Positions 7,657 through 17,020 of a DNA stretch of 34,069 nt are shown here, in pieces. Made by a program: the position numbers and the translations under genes. How positions within the stretch are numbered: the first letter of the stretch is position 1; every line of letters begins with the position of its first letter. The notes beneath the pieces are model-generated. The model made no database searches and was not told the DNA's origin. It saw only the letters and a list, made by a program, of their open reading frames with translations. The stretch comes from Acidobacteriota bacterium (GTDB lineage Bacteria > Acidobacteriota > Terriglobia > Bryobacterales > Bryobacteraceae), in contig SYKU01000297.1 in the NCBI GenBank assembly GCA_005808865.1, forward strand, positions 1 to 34,069, given 5' to 3'.

Positions 7657-8513
7657 GTTCTAAGCGGTTGAGCGAGTGTTGCGAATGCTTCGGGTCCGAT
7701 GGTGAAGCGCCGCCCGGCGGCGCGGGCCGTCTCTTGCATGCGGAGCGTGAGCGAAGCCTGAAATACGGGATCGTGCCAGTGCTCGTAACCGTTTTTCCGG
7801 CTGATCCGGAAGCCGGCGTCGCGCGTGGTGGCGCCGGACGATTTCGTGGCGCGCACATGAAAGGGATCGCCGATGAGGTCGCAGCCGGTGGCGTCAATCG
7901 CGGCCCGCACAAGAGCTTCGGGGTCGCAGGGCAGCACCGGAGCGAGTGTCGCGACAACGGAAATGCCCGCTTCCCGCAGGCGGCGCACTGCGTCGAGACG
8001 CGATTCGAAGGGAGCGCAGTGCGGTTCGTAGAGCCTGCGCACGCGCTCGTCGTTCGTGGTGATCGAGAAGCCTACCCGAAGCGTGGTCAGGGAGGATAGC
8101 GTCCGCAGCCGGTCGAGATCGCGAAGAACCAGTGGCGCGCGCGTCTGAATCGCGAACACCCGCGGCGGTGAAGCGATTGCCGCATCGAGCACGGCGGGCA
8201 TCATTTCTTCCGTCTCTTCGGCTGGCTGATAGGGATCGACGAGCGGCGAGCAATAGATGATCTGATGTGGCTTCAAAGATTTCCCCAAGAGAGCGGCGGC
8301 ATTTGTCTTGAACGTGGTCATCTGGCCCCATCGCGTCCAGTCTTCGCGCTTCAGACCGCCGTAGACGCCCATTGTGGGGACGTAGCAGTAAGTGCATCCG
8401 AAGGTGCAATTCCGGGCCGGGGTGAGCGAGTGGGTGAAGCCCGCCTGCGCGATAAAGCCGCTGGTCGAACTGAGAATGCTCTTCGCTTCGGAATGATGGA
8501 TGGGAAACTGCAT
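7653..8513 (-). CDS. Radical SAM protein of the spore-photoproduct-lyase-like (SplB/PA0069) family
   Basis: The 286-residue protein carries the radical-SAM [4Fe-4S] motif C36-x3-C40-x2-C43 in NCTFGCTYCYVPTMGVYGG. The x2-Tyr-Cys-Tyr signature and the following KLKR/W-G region are typical of the SPL-related group. Downstream elements include QIIYCSPLVDPYQPAEE, VFAIQTRAPLVLRDLDRL, and RVGFSITTNDERVRRLYEP, all conserved positions in these cytosolic proteins. Photoproduct lyase itself repairs UV damage in spores; the role of these shorter non-spore relatives is not known, and repair of DNA is only a possibility. It starts at the ATG at 8513 and overlaps the sigma-like gene by 4 bp, forming a two-gene unit. 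Confidence 0.85.
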   Translation of the reverse strand: MQFPIHHSEAKSILSSTSGFIAQAGFTHSLTPARNCTFGCTYCYVPTMGVYGGLKREDWTRWGQMTTFKTNAAALLGKSLKPHQIIYCSPLVDPYQPAEETEEMMPAVLDAAIASPPRVFAIQTRAPLVLRDLDRLRTLSSLTTLRVGFSITTNDERVRRLYEPHCAPFESRLDAVRRLREAGISVVATLAPVLPCDPEALVRAAIDATGCDLIGDPFHVRATKSSGATTRDAGFRISRKNGYEHWHDPVFQASLTLRMQETARAAGRRFTIGPEAFATLAQPLRT

Positions 8514-8549
8514 GTGCCGCGTCCCACGCCGGTGAGGGAAAGGAGGCGA

Positions 8550-8768
8550 TTAGCGGTGCCTGAAGGTGATCCGGCCCTTTGTCAAATCGTAAGGGGACAT
8601 CTCGAGCGTGACCTTGTCGCCGGCGAGGACGCGAATGCGGTTGCGGCGCAGCCTGCCCGCCAGATGCGCGAGAATGATCCGTTCGTGCTCGAGTTGAACG
8701 CTGAATAAACCACTGGGAAATTTTTCAAGGACTGTTCCCGATACTTCGATATTGTCTTCTTTACTCAT
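8550..8768 (-). CDS. infA: Translation initiation factor IF-1
   Basis: The 72-residue protein has the usual IF-1 length and fold signature: [60 protein letters not shown] and [11 protein letters not shown]. It is an S1/OB-fold protein that binds the ribosomal A site during initiation. The normal bacterial sequence has 'GxV-x-E-x-L-P-N-x-x-F-x-V'; here the loop reads [12 protein letters not shown], a mild variation. The usual neighbours (secY, rpmJ) are absent; it lies behind a cold-shock gene instead. Some genomes carry a second, solitary infA, and this could be such a copy. Confidence 0.95.
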   Translation of the reverse strand: MSKEDNIEVSGTVLEKFPSGLFSVQLEHERIILAHLAGRLRRNRIRVLAGDKVTLEMSPYDLTKGRITFRHR

Positions 8769-8800
8769 TCCACATTCTCTTGTTCGTCCCTCTTAACCTT

Positions 8801-8839
8801 GTCCGCCCGGCGTCCTGGGCCGCGGCGCGGCGGGCGGAC
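8801..8839 (-). terminator. Perfect 9-bp stem between the cold-shock gene and infA
   Basis: GTCCGCCCG (8801-8809) pairs with CGGGCGGAC (8831-8839) around a GC-rich 21-nt loop that can itself pair. On the minus strand no T-run follows, so it may be a weak terminator, an RNA-stability hairpin or an attenuator for infA. Confidence 0.4.
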
Positions 8840-8855
8840 AGGTATCGCTGACGCT

Positions 8856-9059
8856 TTAGCCGACCGTGACGTTGGCGGCCTGCAACCCCTTCGGACCCCT
8901 TGTCACTTCGAACTCCACTCGCGCACCCTCGTCCAGGCTTCGATAACCATCGGACTGGATCGCGGAGAAGTGAACGAAGACGTCCTCTCCATTCTCGCGT
9001 TGAATGAATCCGTATCCTTTTGCGGCGTTAAACCACTTCACTGTACCTTTTTCTTTCAT
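8856..9059 (-). CDS. Cold-shock protein (CspA family)
   Basis: The 67-residue protein is a single cold-shock domain: [20 protein letters not shown] contains RNP1 (KGYGFIQ), and DVFVHFSAI is RNP2, followed by [20 protein letters not shown]. It binds single-stranded RNA and DNA in the cytosol and keeps mRNAs unfolded, especially after a temperature drop. The start at 9059 follows an AAGGA site about 8 nt upstream. A long untranslated leader of roughly 140 nt lies between the putative promoter and the start, as is usual for cold-regulated csp genes. Not all family members are cold-induced, so the name is a family name. Confidence 0.95.
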   Translation of the reverse strand: MKEKGTVKWFNAAKGYGFIQRENGEDVFVHFSAIQSDGYRSLDEGARVEFEVTRGPKGLQAANVTVG

Positions 9060-9204
9060 CGGTGTTTCCTTGTATGCTTATCTACATCATTCTTGTGTTT
9101 CGGACTACCCAAAAAGCGAAAGAGGGGCTGCGGCTTCGACCACGCCGGCAACCCCCCTTCTCGAATCTCGGAACAAGCGGAATGCACAAGTCAAACGCAC
9201 ATTT

Positions 9205-9236
9205 AGTATAGCCTATTTCGAAACCGCATTTGTCAA
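9205..9236 (-). promoter_or_regulatory. Candidate promoter of the cold-shock gene
   Basis: On the minus strand TTGACA (plus positions 9231-9236) precedes TATACT (9205-9210). Both hexamers are close to consensus, but the spacer is 20 bp, longer than the ideal 17. Transcription from here would give a leader of about 140 nt. Confidence 0.45.
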
Positions 9237-9447
9237 CCGGCGGAAAAACCATTGGCGATACGGCCGCCAGGTTTCAACGGGATAGTTCACCGCTCTCCTC
9301 GAAGTGACGATGAACTCGAACTGCGCCGGAGAATGCGAATAGGCGCTGACGCCGCCGGCTGTCAGCGATCTGCGTTCGGCCGGGCTCTGGCTGGGCTTGC
9401 CGGCTCACCGCTGGGCGTTGATCGCTTCCTTCTGCTACACTCCGGTC

Positions 9448-12162
9448 ATGTCTGTATTGGCTAACCGGGCCGGGCGCGCGACAATCATTGGCCTGCTCTT
9501 GATCCTGCTGTTCGGGGCGCGTACCATCGCCTCCTTCTTTATTGAATACGCCTGGTGGAGCGAACTCGGCCAGACCGACACCTGGCTGAACAAGCTTTCC
9601 TACGAGGTTCTACCCGTCATTGCGGCCGCGCTTGCCGCCTTCGTTGTGCTTTGGATCGCACACGCTCGGGGCGTGAAGTTCTCCGGAGCGAGACTGCTCG
9701 AACATCCGCTTTATCTGAAGATCTCGACGGCTGTTCTCTTGTTTGCGGGCTACGTCACCGCCGCAAGCTCGCTCGATCCCTGGACCATCGTGCGCTTTGC
9801 CGGCGCGCGGCGTATCCCCGCGGACGCAGCGGCGTGGCACGACGCCATATTCGGCATGCCGCTTGCCTTCTATCTCTTCGACCTGCCGTTCTACACCTCG
9901 CTGCGCCAGTTCCTGCTCACGCTGACGGTGGCCTGTGTCGTCGTCTATTGGGCCGCGGCGCGCGGCTGGCAACTGCGCTATAAATTTCCGGAATGGCGGA
10001 ATCAAACCGAGATCGACCCCGCGATGTTCCGTCTGGAAGGCGGCCTCGAATCGAAGTTCCTCCGCGGAGCGGCCGCGGTCGCGCTGCTCGCCTTCGCCGT
10101 CAGGTTTTATCTCGGCAGGTATGAGATGGTCTGGAACGACCACGGTTTCATGGTTGGCGTCGATTACGTCGACGAGCACATCGCGCTGCCCTTGCAGTGG
10201 CTCCTGGTTGCGGCAAGCGCCGCCGCGGCCGCGCTTGTGATGGCGCGCCGGTGGGTGCTTGCCGCGTCAATGGCCATTGCGCTCGTGGTCGAGTTCGCGG
10301 TCCCGAAACTCGTCGCTTCCCTTTACGTGCGCCCGAACGAGATCTCGCTTGAGCAGCCCTACATCAAGACGCACATTCAAGCCACGCGCAGCGCGTTCGG
10401 CCTCGAGAAGCGCGTCCGTGAGGTCGATTTCAAGGCGCGGCCCGAGGCTCGCATCGATCCGGCCAAACACAAGAACCTGCTCGACAACGTCCGTCTCTGG
10501 GACTGGCGCGCCTTTCACGACACGGTGACGCAGATCCAGGCGCTGCGCCCTTACTACGTCTTCGCCGATAGCGACGTGGATCGATATTTGATCGACGGCC
10601 AGTATCGCCAGGTGCTGCTCACTCCGCGTGAGCTCGACATACGGCAGCTTGCCGACGCCCGCACGCGCTGGATCAATCCGCACTTCATCTACACGCACGG
10701 CTACGGGTTGGTCCTCGCCGAGGTAAGCAAGATCACAACCGACGGATTGCCCGTGCTGCTCGTTCAGAACGCGCCAGCCGAGGTAAAGACGAACAGTCTC
10801 AAGCTCACCCGCCCGGAAATCTACTACGGCGAAGTGGTTCACGAGCCGGTCTTCGTGCGGACTGCGCAGCCCGAGTTCAACTACCCATCGGGAGCCGACA
10901 ACGTTCACGCACGCTACGAAGGTAAAGGCGGCTTCCCGATCTCCTCGTTCGGCATGCGTCTCGCGGCCGCCGTGAACGAAGGCGCGTTCAACATCCTGCT
11001 CACCGGTTACCTGACGCCTGAAAGCCGGATGATGATCCATCGCAGGGTGCGCGACCGTCTGGAGCATCTCGCGGGATTCGTCGAGTGGGATACCGACCCA
11101 TATCTGGTCATTACTGAAGCGGGACGTCTGGTGTGGATCGTGGACGGATACACGACTTCGAATGCGCATCCATATTCGCGCGGGCTTCGCTTCCGCGAAG
11201 GCGGCCGCGTGAATTACATCCGAAACTCGGTGAAGGCGACTGTGGACGCCTATGACGGCGACACGCGGCTCTACTTGTTCGACACCGCTGACCCCATCAT
11301 TCAGGCCTACCGCAATCTGTTCCCGTCGCTGATTCGTCCGGCCTCGGAGATGCCTCCCGATCTCCGGGCGCACGCGCGATATCCCGAAACGCTGTTCCGC
11401 GCGCAGGCGGAGATTTATCGGACCTTCCACATGCTCGACCCGCAGGCCTTCTATAACAAGGAGGACGTCTGGGATTTGTCGCGGTACACGGCGGGCCAAT
11501 CGGGAAAGCCGGAGCCGGTGAGCCCCACCTATGTGGTGGCGACGCTGCCGGGCCAGGACAAGCCGGAGTTCCTGCTCCTTACTTCCTTCACGCCGCGTTC
11601 GAAGGACAACCTCATCGGCATGATGGTGGCACGGTGTGACGGCGAAAACCTCGGTGAACTGATGGTGCTGCAACTGTCGAAGCAGCAACTCATCTTCGGG
11701 CCAATGCAAATCGCCGCGCGCATCAACCAGGACCAGACGATTTCGAAGGACCTCACGCTCTGGAACCAGCAAGGCTCGCAAGTGCTGCGCTCGCAGACGC
11801 TGGTGCTGCCGGTGGAGGATACGTTTCTGTACATCGATCCTATTTACATTCAGGCTACCGAGGCTCGCATGCCGCAGTTGAAGAAGATCGTGCTGGCAAT
11901 GGGGAATACGCTTATATACGCGGACACCTACGCCGACGCGATCGCTCAGCTGAGCGGAAACGCGCAGGCCGTGGCGCGTGAAGCTTTGGCGGAGGCCGGG
12001 AAGCCGGCGGACGGGAAAGCGGCGGCCGCGCCGGCGGCCACGGGCGACAGACGGCTGGACAGCATCCGCCAGCACCTTCGTCGTTACCGGGAACTTTCGG
12101 CGCAGGGCAAGTGGGCGGAGGCTGGCAAGGAATTGGAAGCCATCGAAGCCGAGGCGCGGTGA
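9448..12162 (+). CDS. UPF0182 (COG1615) family large membrane protein
   Basis: I place the start at the ATG at 9448, giving 904 residues beginning MSVLANRAGRATIIGLLLIL; the frame is open to 9397, but the preceding 17 residues look non-coding. The first ~300 residues contain about seven hydrophobic segments. Among them are LLLILLFGARTIASFFIEYA, VLPVIAAALAAFVVLW, ISTAVLLFAGYVTAASSL and LLVAASAAAAALVMARRWVL. A large soluble domain follows with family-typical blocks: VASLYVRPNEISLEQPYIKT, YVFADSDVDRYLIDGQYRQV, NPHFIYTHGYGLVLAEVSKI, LVWIVDGYTTSNAHPYSRG, NYIRNSVKATVDAYDGDTRL and FLLLTSFTPRSKDNLIGMMV. The C-terminus has an Ala/Gly/Lys-rich linker and a short helical tail. UPF0182 proteins are widespread, ~900-1000 residues long and of unknown function. 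The gene appears to be monocistronic. Confidence 0.92.
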   Translation: MSVLANRAGRATIIGLLLILLFGARTIASFFIEYAWWSELGQTDTWLNKLSYEVLPVIAAALAAFVVLWIAHARGVKFSGARLLEHPLYLKISTAVLLFAGYVTAASSLDPWTIVRFAGARRIPADAAAWHDAIFGMPLAFYLFDLPFYTSLRQFLLTLTVACVVVYWAAARGWQLRYKFPEWRNQTEIDPAMFRLEGGLESKFLRGAAAVALLAFAVRFYLGRYEMVWNDHGFMVGVDYVDEHIALPLQWLLVAASAAAAALVMARRWVLAASMAIALVVEFAVPKLVASLYVRPNEISLEQPYIKTHIQATRSAFGLEKRVREVDFKARPEARIDPAKHKNLLDNVRLWDWRAFHDTVTQIQALRPYYVFADSDVDRYLIDGQYRQVLLTPRELDIRQLADARTRWINPHFIYTHGYGLVLAEVSKITTDGLPVLLVQNAPAEVKTNSLKLTRPEIYYGEVVHEPVFVRTAQPEFNYPSGADNVHARYEGKGGFPISSFGMRLAAAVNEGAFNILLTGYLTPESRMMIHRRVRDRLEHLAGFVEWDTDPYLVITEAGRLVWIVDGYTTSNAHPYSRGLRFREGGRVNYIRNSVKATVDAYDGDTRLYLFDTADPIIQAYRNLFPSLIRPASEMPPDLRAHARYPETLFRAQAEIYRTFHMLDPQAFYNKEDVWDLSRYTAGQSGKPEPVSPTYVVATLPGQDKPEFLLLTSFTPRSKDNLIGMMVARCDGENLGELMVLQLSKQQLIFGPMQIAARINQDQTISKDLTLWNQQGSQVLRSQTLVLPVEDTFLYIDPIYIQATEARMPQLKKIVLAMGNTLIYADTYADAIAQLSGNAQAVAREALAEAGKPADGKAAAAPAATGDRRLDSIRQHLRRYRELSAQGKWAEAGKELEAIEAEAR

Positions 12163-12600
12163 CCGGTATCTGTGGTGGTTCAGTGGTGCAATTGTGTTTG
12201 TGGAGAAGGCTTCAGGCTGGATAGCGGCGGACGAATTCCGCGCGCTGACGGAACCGGTCGTCGCCCGTTGAAGCAAATCACATCAACAGGGCATCCAGCC
12301 TCCCAACGCCTTTTCCAGAGGTGCTTTCGCGCCGCTTTGTTCAGTGCGTCTACAACAATAGGCGCGGCTTTTTTGCGTTCATCTTGAAAAGGTTTTGTAT
12401 TTCCTGCGCCGTCATCATTTTCGAGATGTCTGGCGTAATCGATCCATTTGGCGACAGCAACCTGGACAACGGCGTTTTCGCGAATTTGCCCAAGCATCTG
12501 CGCGACCCTCGCCGTGCGGTCCTGCTTTGAAAGCATTTGGCAACTCAGGCCGTTCTGCTCGAATTTGAGTACCCGCCTCGTTGCTCGCCCGCCCTGAACC
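12163..12600. other. 438-bp gap between convergent genes, no supportable gene
   Basis: A minus-strand frame (12180-12536) and several plus-strand frames overlap, and none matches a family I know. On the minus strand around 12360-12450 a different frame reads SPNGSITPDISKMMTAQEIQ, ending at a stop soon after. It looks like a real protein tail and may be the remains of a gene. This is too little to name. Confidence 0.4.
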
Positions 12601-15600
12601 TCAGTGAAAATCGTGCGACACCGCGGCCGGGCCCGCCGTTAGCCTATGAACGCGTCCGGCTTTGATCGCGATCACGCCATCCTGATTTTGCAGAATTCCA
12701 TCGATTAGCAGAAACGATTCACTCAAAACCTGAGTCTTGAAATGATCGAACGTGGCGGGCGCGAGGATCGCATTCATGATGCCCGTTTCATCCTCCATGC
12801 TCAGAAATACAAAACCCTTCGCCGTTCCCGGACGCTGGCGCACGATTACCGCTCCGGCAATCCGCACCACGCGGCCGTCCGGAACCCGTCCGAGATCGCT
12901 CGCGCGCGTCACGCCCAATCGATCGAGCCTCGTGCGGCTGTATGCCATAGGATGTCTGCCCACCGTCAGACCCGTGCCGCCGTAATCGGCCATCAGGCGC
13001 TCCTCCCCGCTCATCGGCGCAAGCGGCGATGACTCATCCTTCTCGCATAGCTCAACGAGCAGCGGACCGGCGGGAAGCACCGCGCGTTGCGCCTGCCATA
13101 GAGCGTCGCGGCGGTGAATACGATGAATGCCGTCGAGCGAATTCAGCGCACCGATCTCCGCCAGACGTCCCATTTCGTCTTTCCGAAGCCGCACCCGCAA
13201 CGCCAGATCGTCGATACTCGTGAACGGACGCTCCCCGCGGGCGCTCATCAGGGCGCGCGCCGATTCCTCGCGCAATCCGCGGGCATAGCGTAGACCGAGC
13301 CGTACAGCGAGACCCGTTACCGGACCGCCGGCGAGACCCTTGACCGGCCAGGAGGACTGTCCTGCCTCTATCGTGCATAGCCATTCCGATTTCGCCACAT
13401 CCACAGGCAGCACCCGCAAACCGTGGCGCTGCGCGTCCTTCACCAGCACCGCCGGCGAATAGAATCCCATCGGCTGATTGTTCAGAATCGCCGCCGTGAA
13501 CGCCGCCAGATAATGGCACTTGAGGTAAGCGCTCGCGTAGGCCAGCAGCGCGAAACTCGCGGCGTGCGATTCCGGAAATCCGTACGCGGCGAACGACGTG
13601 ATCGAAAGGACAATGCGGTCCTGCGGCTCGCCCGTAATCCCATTCGCCGTCATTCCGTCGCGAAGCTTCCCTTCGATCTCGCGCATCCGGGCTTCGGACC
13701 GCTTGAATCCAAAGGCGCGGCGCAACTCTTCGGCTTCGCCGCCGGAGAAACTCGCGGCGATCATCGCGATCTGCAACAGTTGTTCCTGAAACAGCGGCAC
13801 CCCCAGCGTTTTCTCAAGCACAGGTTCAAGCGAAGGGTGCGGCGCACGCGCCGCTTCAAGCCCCTTCCTGCGCCGCAGGTAAGGATGGTACATCTGTCCC
13901 ACGATCGGGCCGGGACGAATGATCGCGACTTCGACCACGATGTCGTAAAACGTCTTGGGCTTCAACCGCGGCAGGCACGACATCTGCGCGCGGCTTTCCA
14001 CCTGAAACATTCCGATAGTATCGGCCGCCTGTAACGTCTTGTAGACCTCCGGGTCGTCGTTCGGAATCTTCGTCAAATCGACCTCTTCACCGTAATGTTC
14101 GCGGATCAGATCGATCGAATCCTCAAGCACCGCCATCATTCCCAAGCCAAGCAGATCGACCTTGATGATCTTCATGTCCGCGCAATCTTCCTTGTCCCAT
14201 TGCACGATGACGCGGTCCTGCATGGAGGCCGGCTGCAAGGGCACGATGGAATCGAGGCTCCCGGCCGAGATCACCATGCCGCCCGAATGCTGGCCCAGAT
14301 GCCTGGGGAGATCCTGAATCGCCTGAAAGAGCGTGAAGAACTTCCGCTCGAGTGGACGCGTCAAGTCGATGCCGGCTTCGCGGAATTTCTGTTCGGCCGT
14401 GTTCTTGTCATCCTGAAAGCCCCATTGCGGCGCAAGCTTTGCCAGACGCGAAGTTTCCTCCACGCTGAAGCCCAGAGCCTTTCCGACTTCCCTGGCCGCG
14501 GAGCGCCCGCGATACGTGATCACGTTCGCCGTCATCGCCGCTCCCAGGCGTCCGTAACGCTCGTACACATATTGAATGGCGCGCTCGCGCTGGTTGCCGC
14601 TCGGAAGATCCAGATCGATGTCCGGCCATTCGCCCCGGTTCGCCGATAGAAACCGCGCGAACAGAAGCTTGTACCGGATCGGATCGATCGCCGTAATGCC
14701 GAGCGCGTAACATACGATACTGTTGGCGGCCGATCCGCGCCCTTGCGCCATGATGTTGCGATCGCGGCAAAAGCTCACGATATCCCAAACGATCAGGAAA
14801 TAGCCGGATAGATCCAACTGCTCGATCAGGGCCAGTTCCTCCTCCGCCTGGCTCTTCACTTTCCCCTCAAAGCTTCCGTAACGCCGCCACGCGCCTGCTT
14901 CGGTGAGTTTGCGCAGATACGAGTTCATCGTTTCGCCGTCTGGCGCGGGATAAGGCGGAAACTGGTAGCCAAGATCAGCCAGTGTGTAAGAAATCCGGGC
15001 GGCCAGGTGGCTGGTATTGGCGATCGCTTCGGGCAGATCCGCAAAGAGGCGCGCCATTTCCCGCTTGTTCTTAACTTGCCGCTCGGAGTTCCTCGCGAGC
15101 AGACGGCCCGCGCGTCCGATCGTTGTTTTATGACGGATACACGTAAGCACGTCCATCAACTCGCGATCATCGGCCGCCGCGTGAGAGACGCCGTTTGTAG
15201 CAACGAGCGGCAGCCGGAAACGGCGCGCGAGTTCGACGGCTGCCTGGTTCCGGCGCTCGTCCTCCCGCAAATGATGGCGCTGCAATTCGACAAATACGTT
15301 GCGCCCGCCGAAGGTGTCGACAAGACGCCGTATCTGGAGATTTGCTTCCTCCTCGCCGCCGCGCAATCCGGAAGCGAGCGGTCCCTCATCACCGCCTGTA
15401 AGACAAACCAGCCCCGCCGAATATTCCTCCATGTCCTCCCACAAGGCCGCGGCCTTTTCCTGCTCGCCATTTGCCTCGCGGAGCTTGATTTTCGAAAGCA
15501 ACTTACACAGGTTCCGGTAGCCCTCCCGCGTTTCGGCGAGCAAAGGATACCTGAATCCTTCTTTCGAAGTTACTTCCGCTCCCACCAGCGGCGTTATCCC

Positions 15601-15777
15601 GGCTTTACCCGCGGCGTTGTGGAAACGCACCGCGCTCGAAAGGTTATCGCGGTCGAGCAGCGCCATCGACGGCATGTCGGATCCGGCCGCCTGCGCGGCG
15701 AGCGTTTCCGGCAAAGAAGAGCCTTCGAGGAAGCTGAATGCCGAGCGCGCGTGCAGTTCGACGTAGTTGTCAGTCAT
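12601..15777 (-). CDS. dnaE2: Error-prone DNA polymerase III alpha subunit DnaE2 (ImuC)
   Basis: I choose the ATG at 15777, giving 1058 residues, the usual DnaE2 size; the longer frame upstream is a shadow of imuB. It overlaps the imuB stop by 8 bp, suggesting coupling. The N-terminal PHP domain begins YVELHARSAFSFLEGSSLPE. The C-family polymerase palm carries AQGRGSAANSIVCYALGITA and PDIDLDLPSG (catalytic Asp pair near residues 386-391). HLGQHSGGMVIS and FPESHAASFALLAYASAYLK are also typical. The C-terminal OB-fold ends the protein (RVVRIAGAVIVRQRPGTAKG, FVFLSMEDETGIMNAIL). With ImuA and ImuB it performs translesion synthesis and causes most damage-induced mutation in bacteria that lack Pol V. 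It lacks the proofreading and beta-interaction features of replicative DnaE. Confidence 0.95.
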   Translation of the reverse strand: MTDNYVELHARSAFSFLEGSSLPETLAAQAAGSDMPSMALLDRDNLSSAVRFHNAAGKAGITPLVGAEVTSKEGFRYPLLAETREGYRNLCKLLSKIKLREANGEQEKAAALWEDMEEYSAGLVCLTGGDEGPLASGLRGGEEEANLQIRRLVDTFGGRNVFVELQRHHLREDERRNQAAVELARRFRLPLVATNGVSHAAADDRELMDVLTCIRHKTTIGRAGRLLARNSERQVKNKREMARLFADLPEAIANTSHLAARISYTLADLGYQFPPYPAPDGETMNSYLRKLTEAGAWRRYGSFEGKVKSQAEEELALIEQLDLSGYFLIVWDIVSFCRDRNIMAQGRGSAANSIVCYALGITAIDPIRYKLLFARFLSANRGEWPDIDLDLPSGNQRERAIQYVYERYGRLGAAMTANVITYRGRSAAREVGKALGFSVEETSRLAKLAPQWGFQDDKNTAEQKFREAGIDLTRPLERKFFTLFQAIQDLPRHLGQHSGGMVISAGSLDSIVPLQPASMQDRVIVQWDKEDCADMKIIKVDLLGLGMMAVLEDSIDLIREHYGEEVDLTKIPNDDPEVYKTLQAADTIGMFQVESRAQMSCLPRLKPKTFYDIVVEVAIIRPGPIVGQMYHPYLRRRKGLEAARAPHPSLEPVLEKTLGVPLFQEQLLQIAMIAASFSGGEAEELRRAFGFKRSEARMREIEGKLRDGMTANGITGEPQDRIVLSITSFAAYGFPESHAASFALLAYASAYLKCHYLAAFTAAILNNQPMGFYSPAVLVKDAQRHGLRVLPVDVAKSEWLCTIEAGQSSWPVKGLAGGPVTGLAVRLGLRYARGLREESARALMSARGERPFTSIDDLALRVRLRKDEMGRLAEIGALNSLDGIHRIHRRDALWQAQRAVLPAGPLLVELCEKDESSPLAPMSGEERLMADYGGTGLTVGRHPMAYSRTRLDRLGVTRASDLGRVPDGRVVRIAGAVIVRQRPGTAKGFVFLSMEDETGIMNAILAPATFDHFKTQVLSESFLLIDGILQNQDGVIAIKAGRVHRLTAGPAAVSHDFH

Positions 15778-17020
15778 AACTGCCTTCCACGAACCACCCG
15801 CCCGGTTCGCGATAAAGGCGGTAGAGTTCGCCGCCCGCGAGCGCAATGTCCCACTCCTCCCGCCACCAGGAATAGGTTGTCCACCAGTCGCCGGACATGC
15901 GCCACGGTCCGGCATGGTCCTGAACCTTGCCGCGAATGTTTTTCGCAGCGACAAAACAGGGATGCTCCGCCGCTAGCGACACCTGCGCCTGTAACGGCGG
16001 GCGAAACCGGCGTAGGGCAAGCTGGATAGGGCTTGTTTTCGTCACGCAAGCCGCGCCCTTCCCACGGCCGCCCGTGAATTCGGTCATGCGGAAAGCGCCG
16101 GGGCGGTGTGTATCGAGCAGTTCCGGAGACCCCACTCGATCCTCGCCCGTGATCGCCTTGACGCGCTCGATCGTCAGCTTCAGCGCTACCGGCTCCGGCG
16201 CAAGTGGCGCGAACAATCCGCTCTGCGCCGCTTGCGGCTTCACCGGATTCGCACCCATCCAGACGTGAATCACGGCGGCCGCCGGCGGGTGTGCTTCCAG
16301 ATCGAGGTGCAGTAATTTCAGAAAGGCTTTGGTGTCAAGCGAGGGCACGGGGAACCGTAATCTGGATTCGTGTGTCGTACGGTTCTCGAGCTTCAACCGT
16401 AGATGCAGTTCGTTGGTAGCGAGCGCACGCGTTGCCAGACGCGTTGCCAGACCATTCAGCAGCCGCGCCAGCATAAACGCCAGCGATTCGAGCAGTTCCA
16501 CCGGATATTCCAGATCGAGTTCGCTCTCGAAGCGGATGGGATCCTCGATGGGTATAAGTTTGCGCACGGTCTGGCCGAGAGCCAGTTCCCGCAGCCGTAA
16601 ACCCTCGACGCCAAGCCGTTCCGCGATGCCGAGCGGAGGCAGCAAGGCAAGGTCTCGAAAGCGATGGATTCCCCAGCGGTCAAGCGTTTCCCGCAGTTCG
16701 GGCGAAGGGTCGAGCAGTGTGACCGGCAGCATGCTCAGGAACTTGGCTTCATCACCCTGGGGAACGATACTGATGCCCTCGATGCCGCGGGCGGCGCGGA
16801 TCGCGGCGTCTGGATTGGCAGCAATAGCGATGCGAATATCGAGGCCGTATTCCGCCGCGCGGCGCGCAATGGCGGCGGCGATATTCTGCGGAAATCCGAA
16901 CAGACGGTCGAGGCCTGTAGTGTCGAGGGTAACCGCGCCCGGAGCGCTCCGCTCCACCACGGGAGAAAACTCGCACGCGAGCGCGGTCAAATCGCCGCTG
17001 CCGTAAAGACAGGCAAACAT
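15770..17020 (-). CDS. imuB: ImuB, Y-family-polymerase-like mutagenesis protein (short form)
   Basis: Within the open frame I choose the Met at 17020 (MFACLYGSGDLTALACEFSP), giving 416 residues and a 34-bp overlap with imuA. The protein continues VTLDTTGLDRLFGFPQNIAA and RRAAEYGLDIRIAIAANPDA, matching the palm/fingers of Y-family relatives. DRWGIHRFRDLALLPPLGIA is the helix-hairpin-helix thumb, and ERLGVEGLRLRELALGQ and a little-finger-like region follow. The tail GPWRMSGDWWTTYSWWREEW and YRLYREPGGWFVEGSYD is the conserved ImuB C-terminus. ImuB is catalytically dead and serves as hub between the beta clamp, ImuA and DnaE2. Usual ImuB proteins are about 450-520 residues; here the N-terminal ~60 residues before the second strand seem to be missing, either a real shortening or a start further upstream. 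Confidence 0.85.
   Translation of the reverse strand: MFACLYGSGDLTALACEFSPVVERSAPGAVTLDTTGLDRLFGFPQNIAAAIARRAAEYGLDIRIAIAANPDAAIRAARGIEGISIVPQGDEAKFLSMLPVTLLDPSPELRETLDRWGIHRFRDLALLPPLGIAERLGVEGLRLRELALGQTVRKLIPIEDPIRFESELDLEYPVELLESLAFMLARLLNGLATRLATRALATNELHLRLKLENRTTHESRLRFPVPSLDTKAFLKLLHLDLEAHPPAAAVIHVWMGANPVKPQAAQSGLFAPLAPEPVALKLTIERVKAITGEDRVGSPELLDTHRPGAFRMTEFTGGRGKGAACVTKTSPIQLALRRFRPPLQAQVSLAAEHPCFVAAKNIRGKVQDHAGPWRMSGDWWTTYSWWREEWDIALAGGELYRLYREPGGWFVEGSYD

Noticed and set aside
10267-12276. 669-codon minus-strand frame opposite the UPF0182 gene
   Set aside because: Antisense shadow of a well-matched gene with Arg/His/Val-rich, non-protein-like composition.
12180-12536. 118-codon minus-strand frame as a gene
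   Set aside because: No recognised domain; a different frame over part of it looks equally protein-like, and the composition does not decide.
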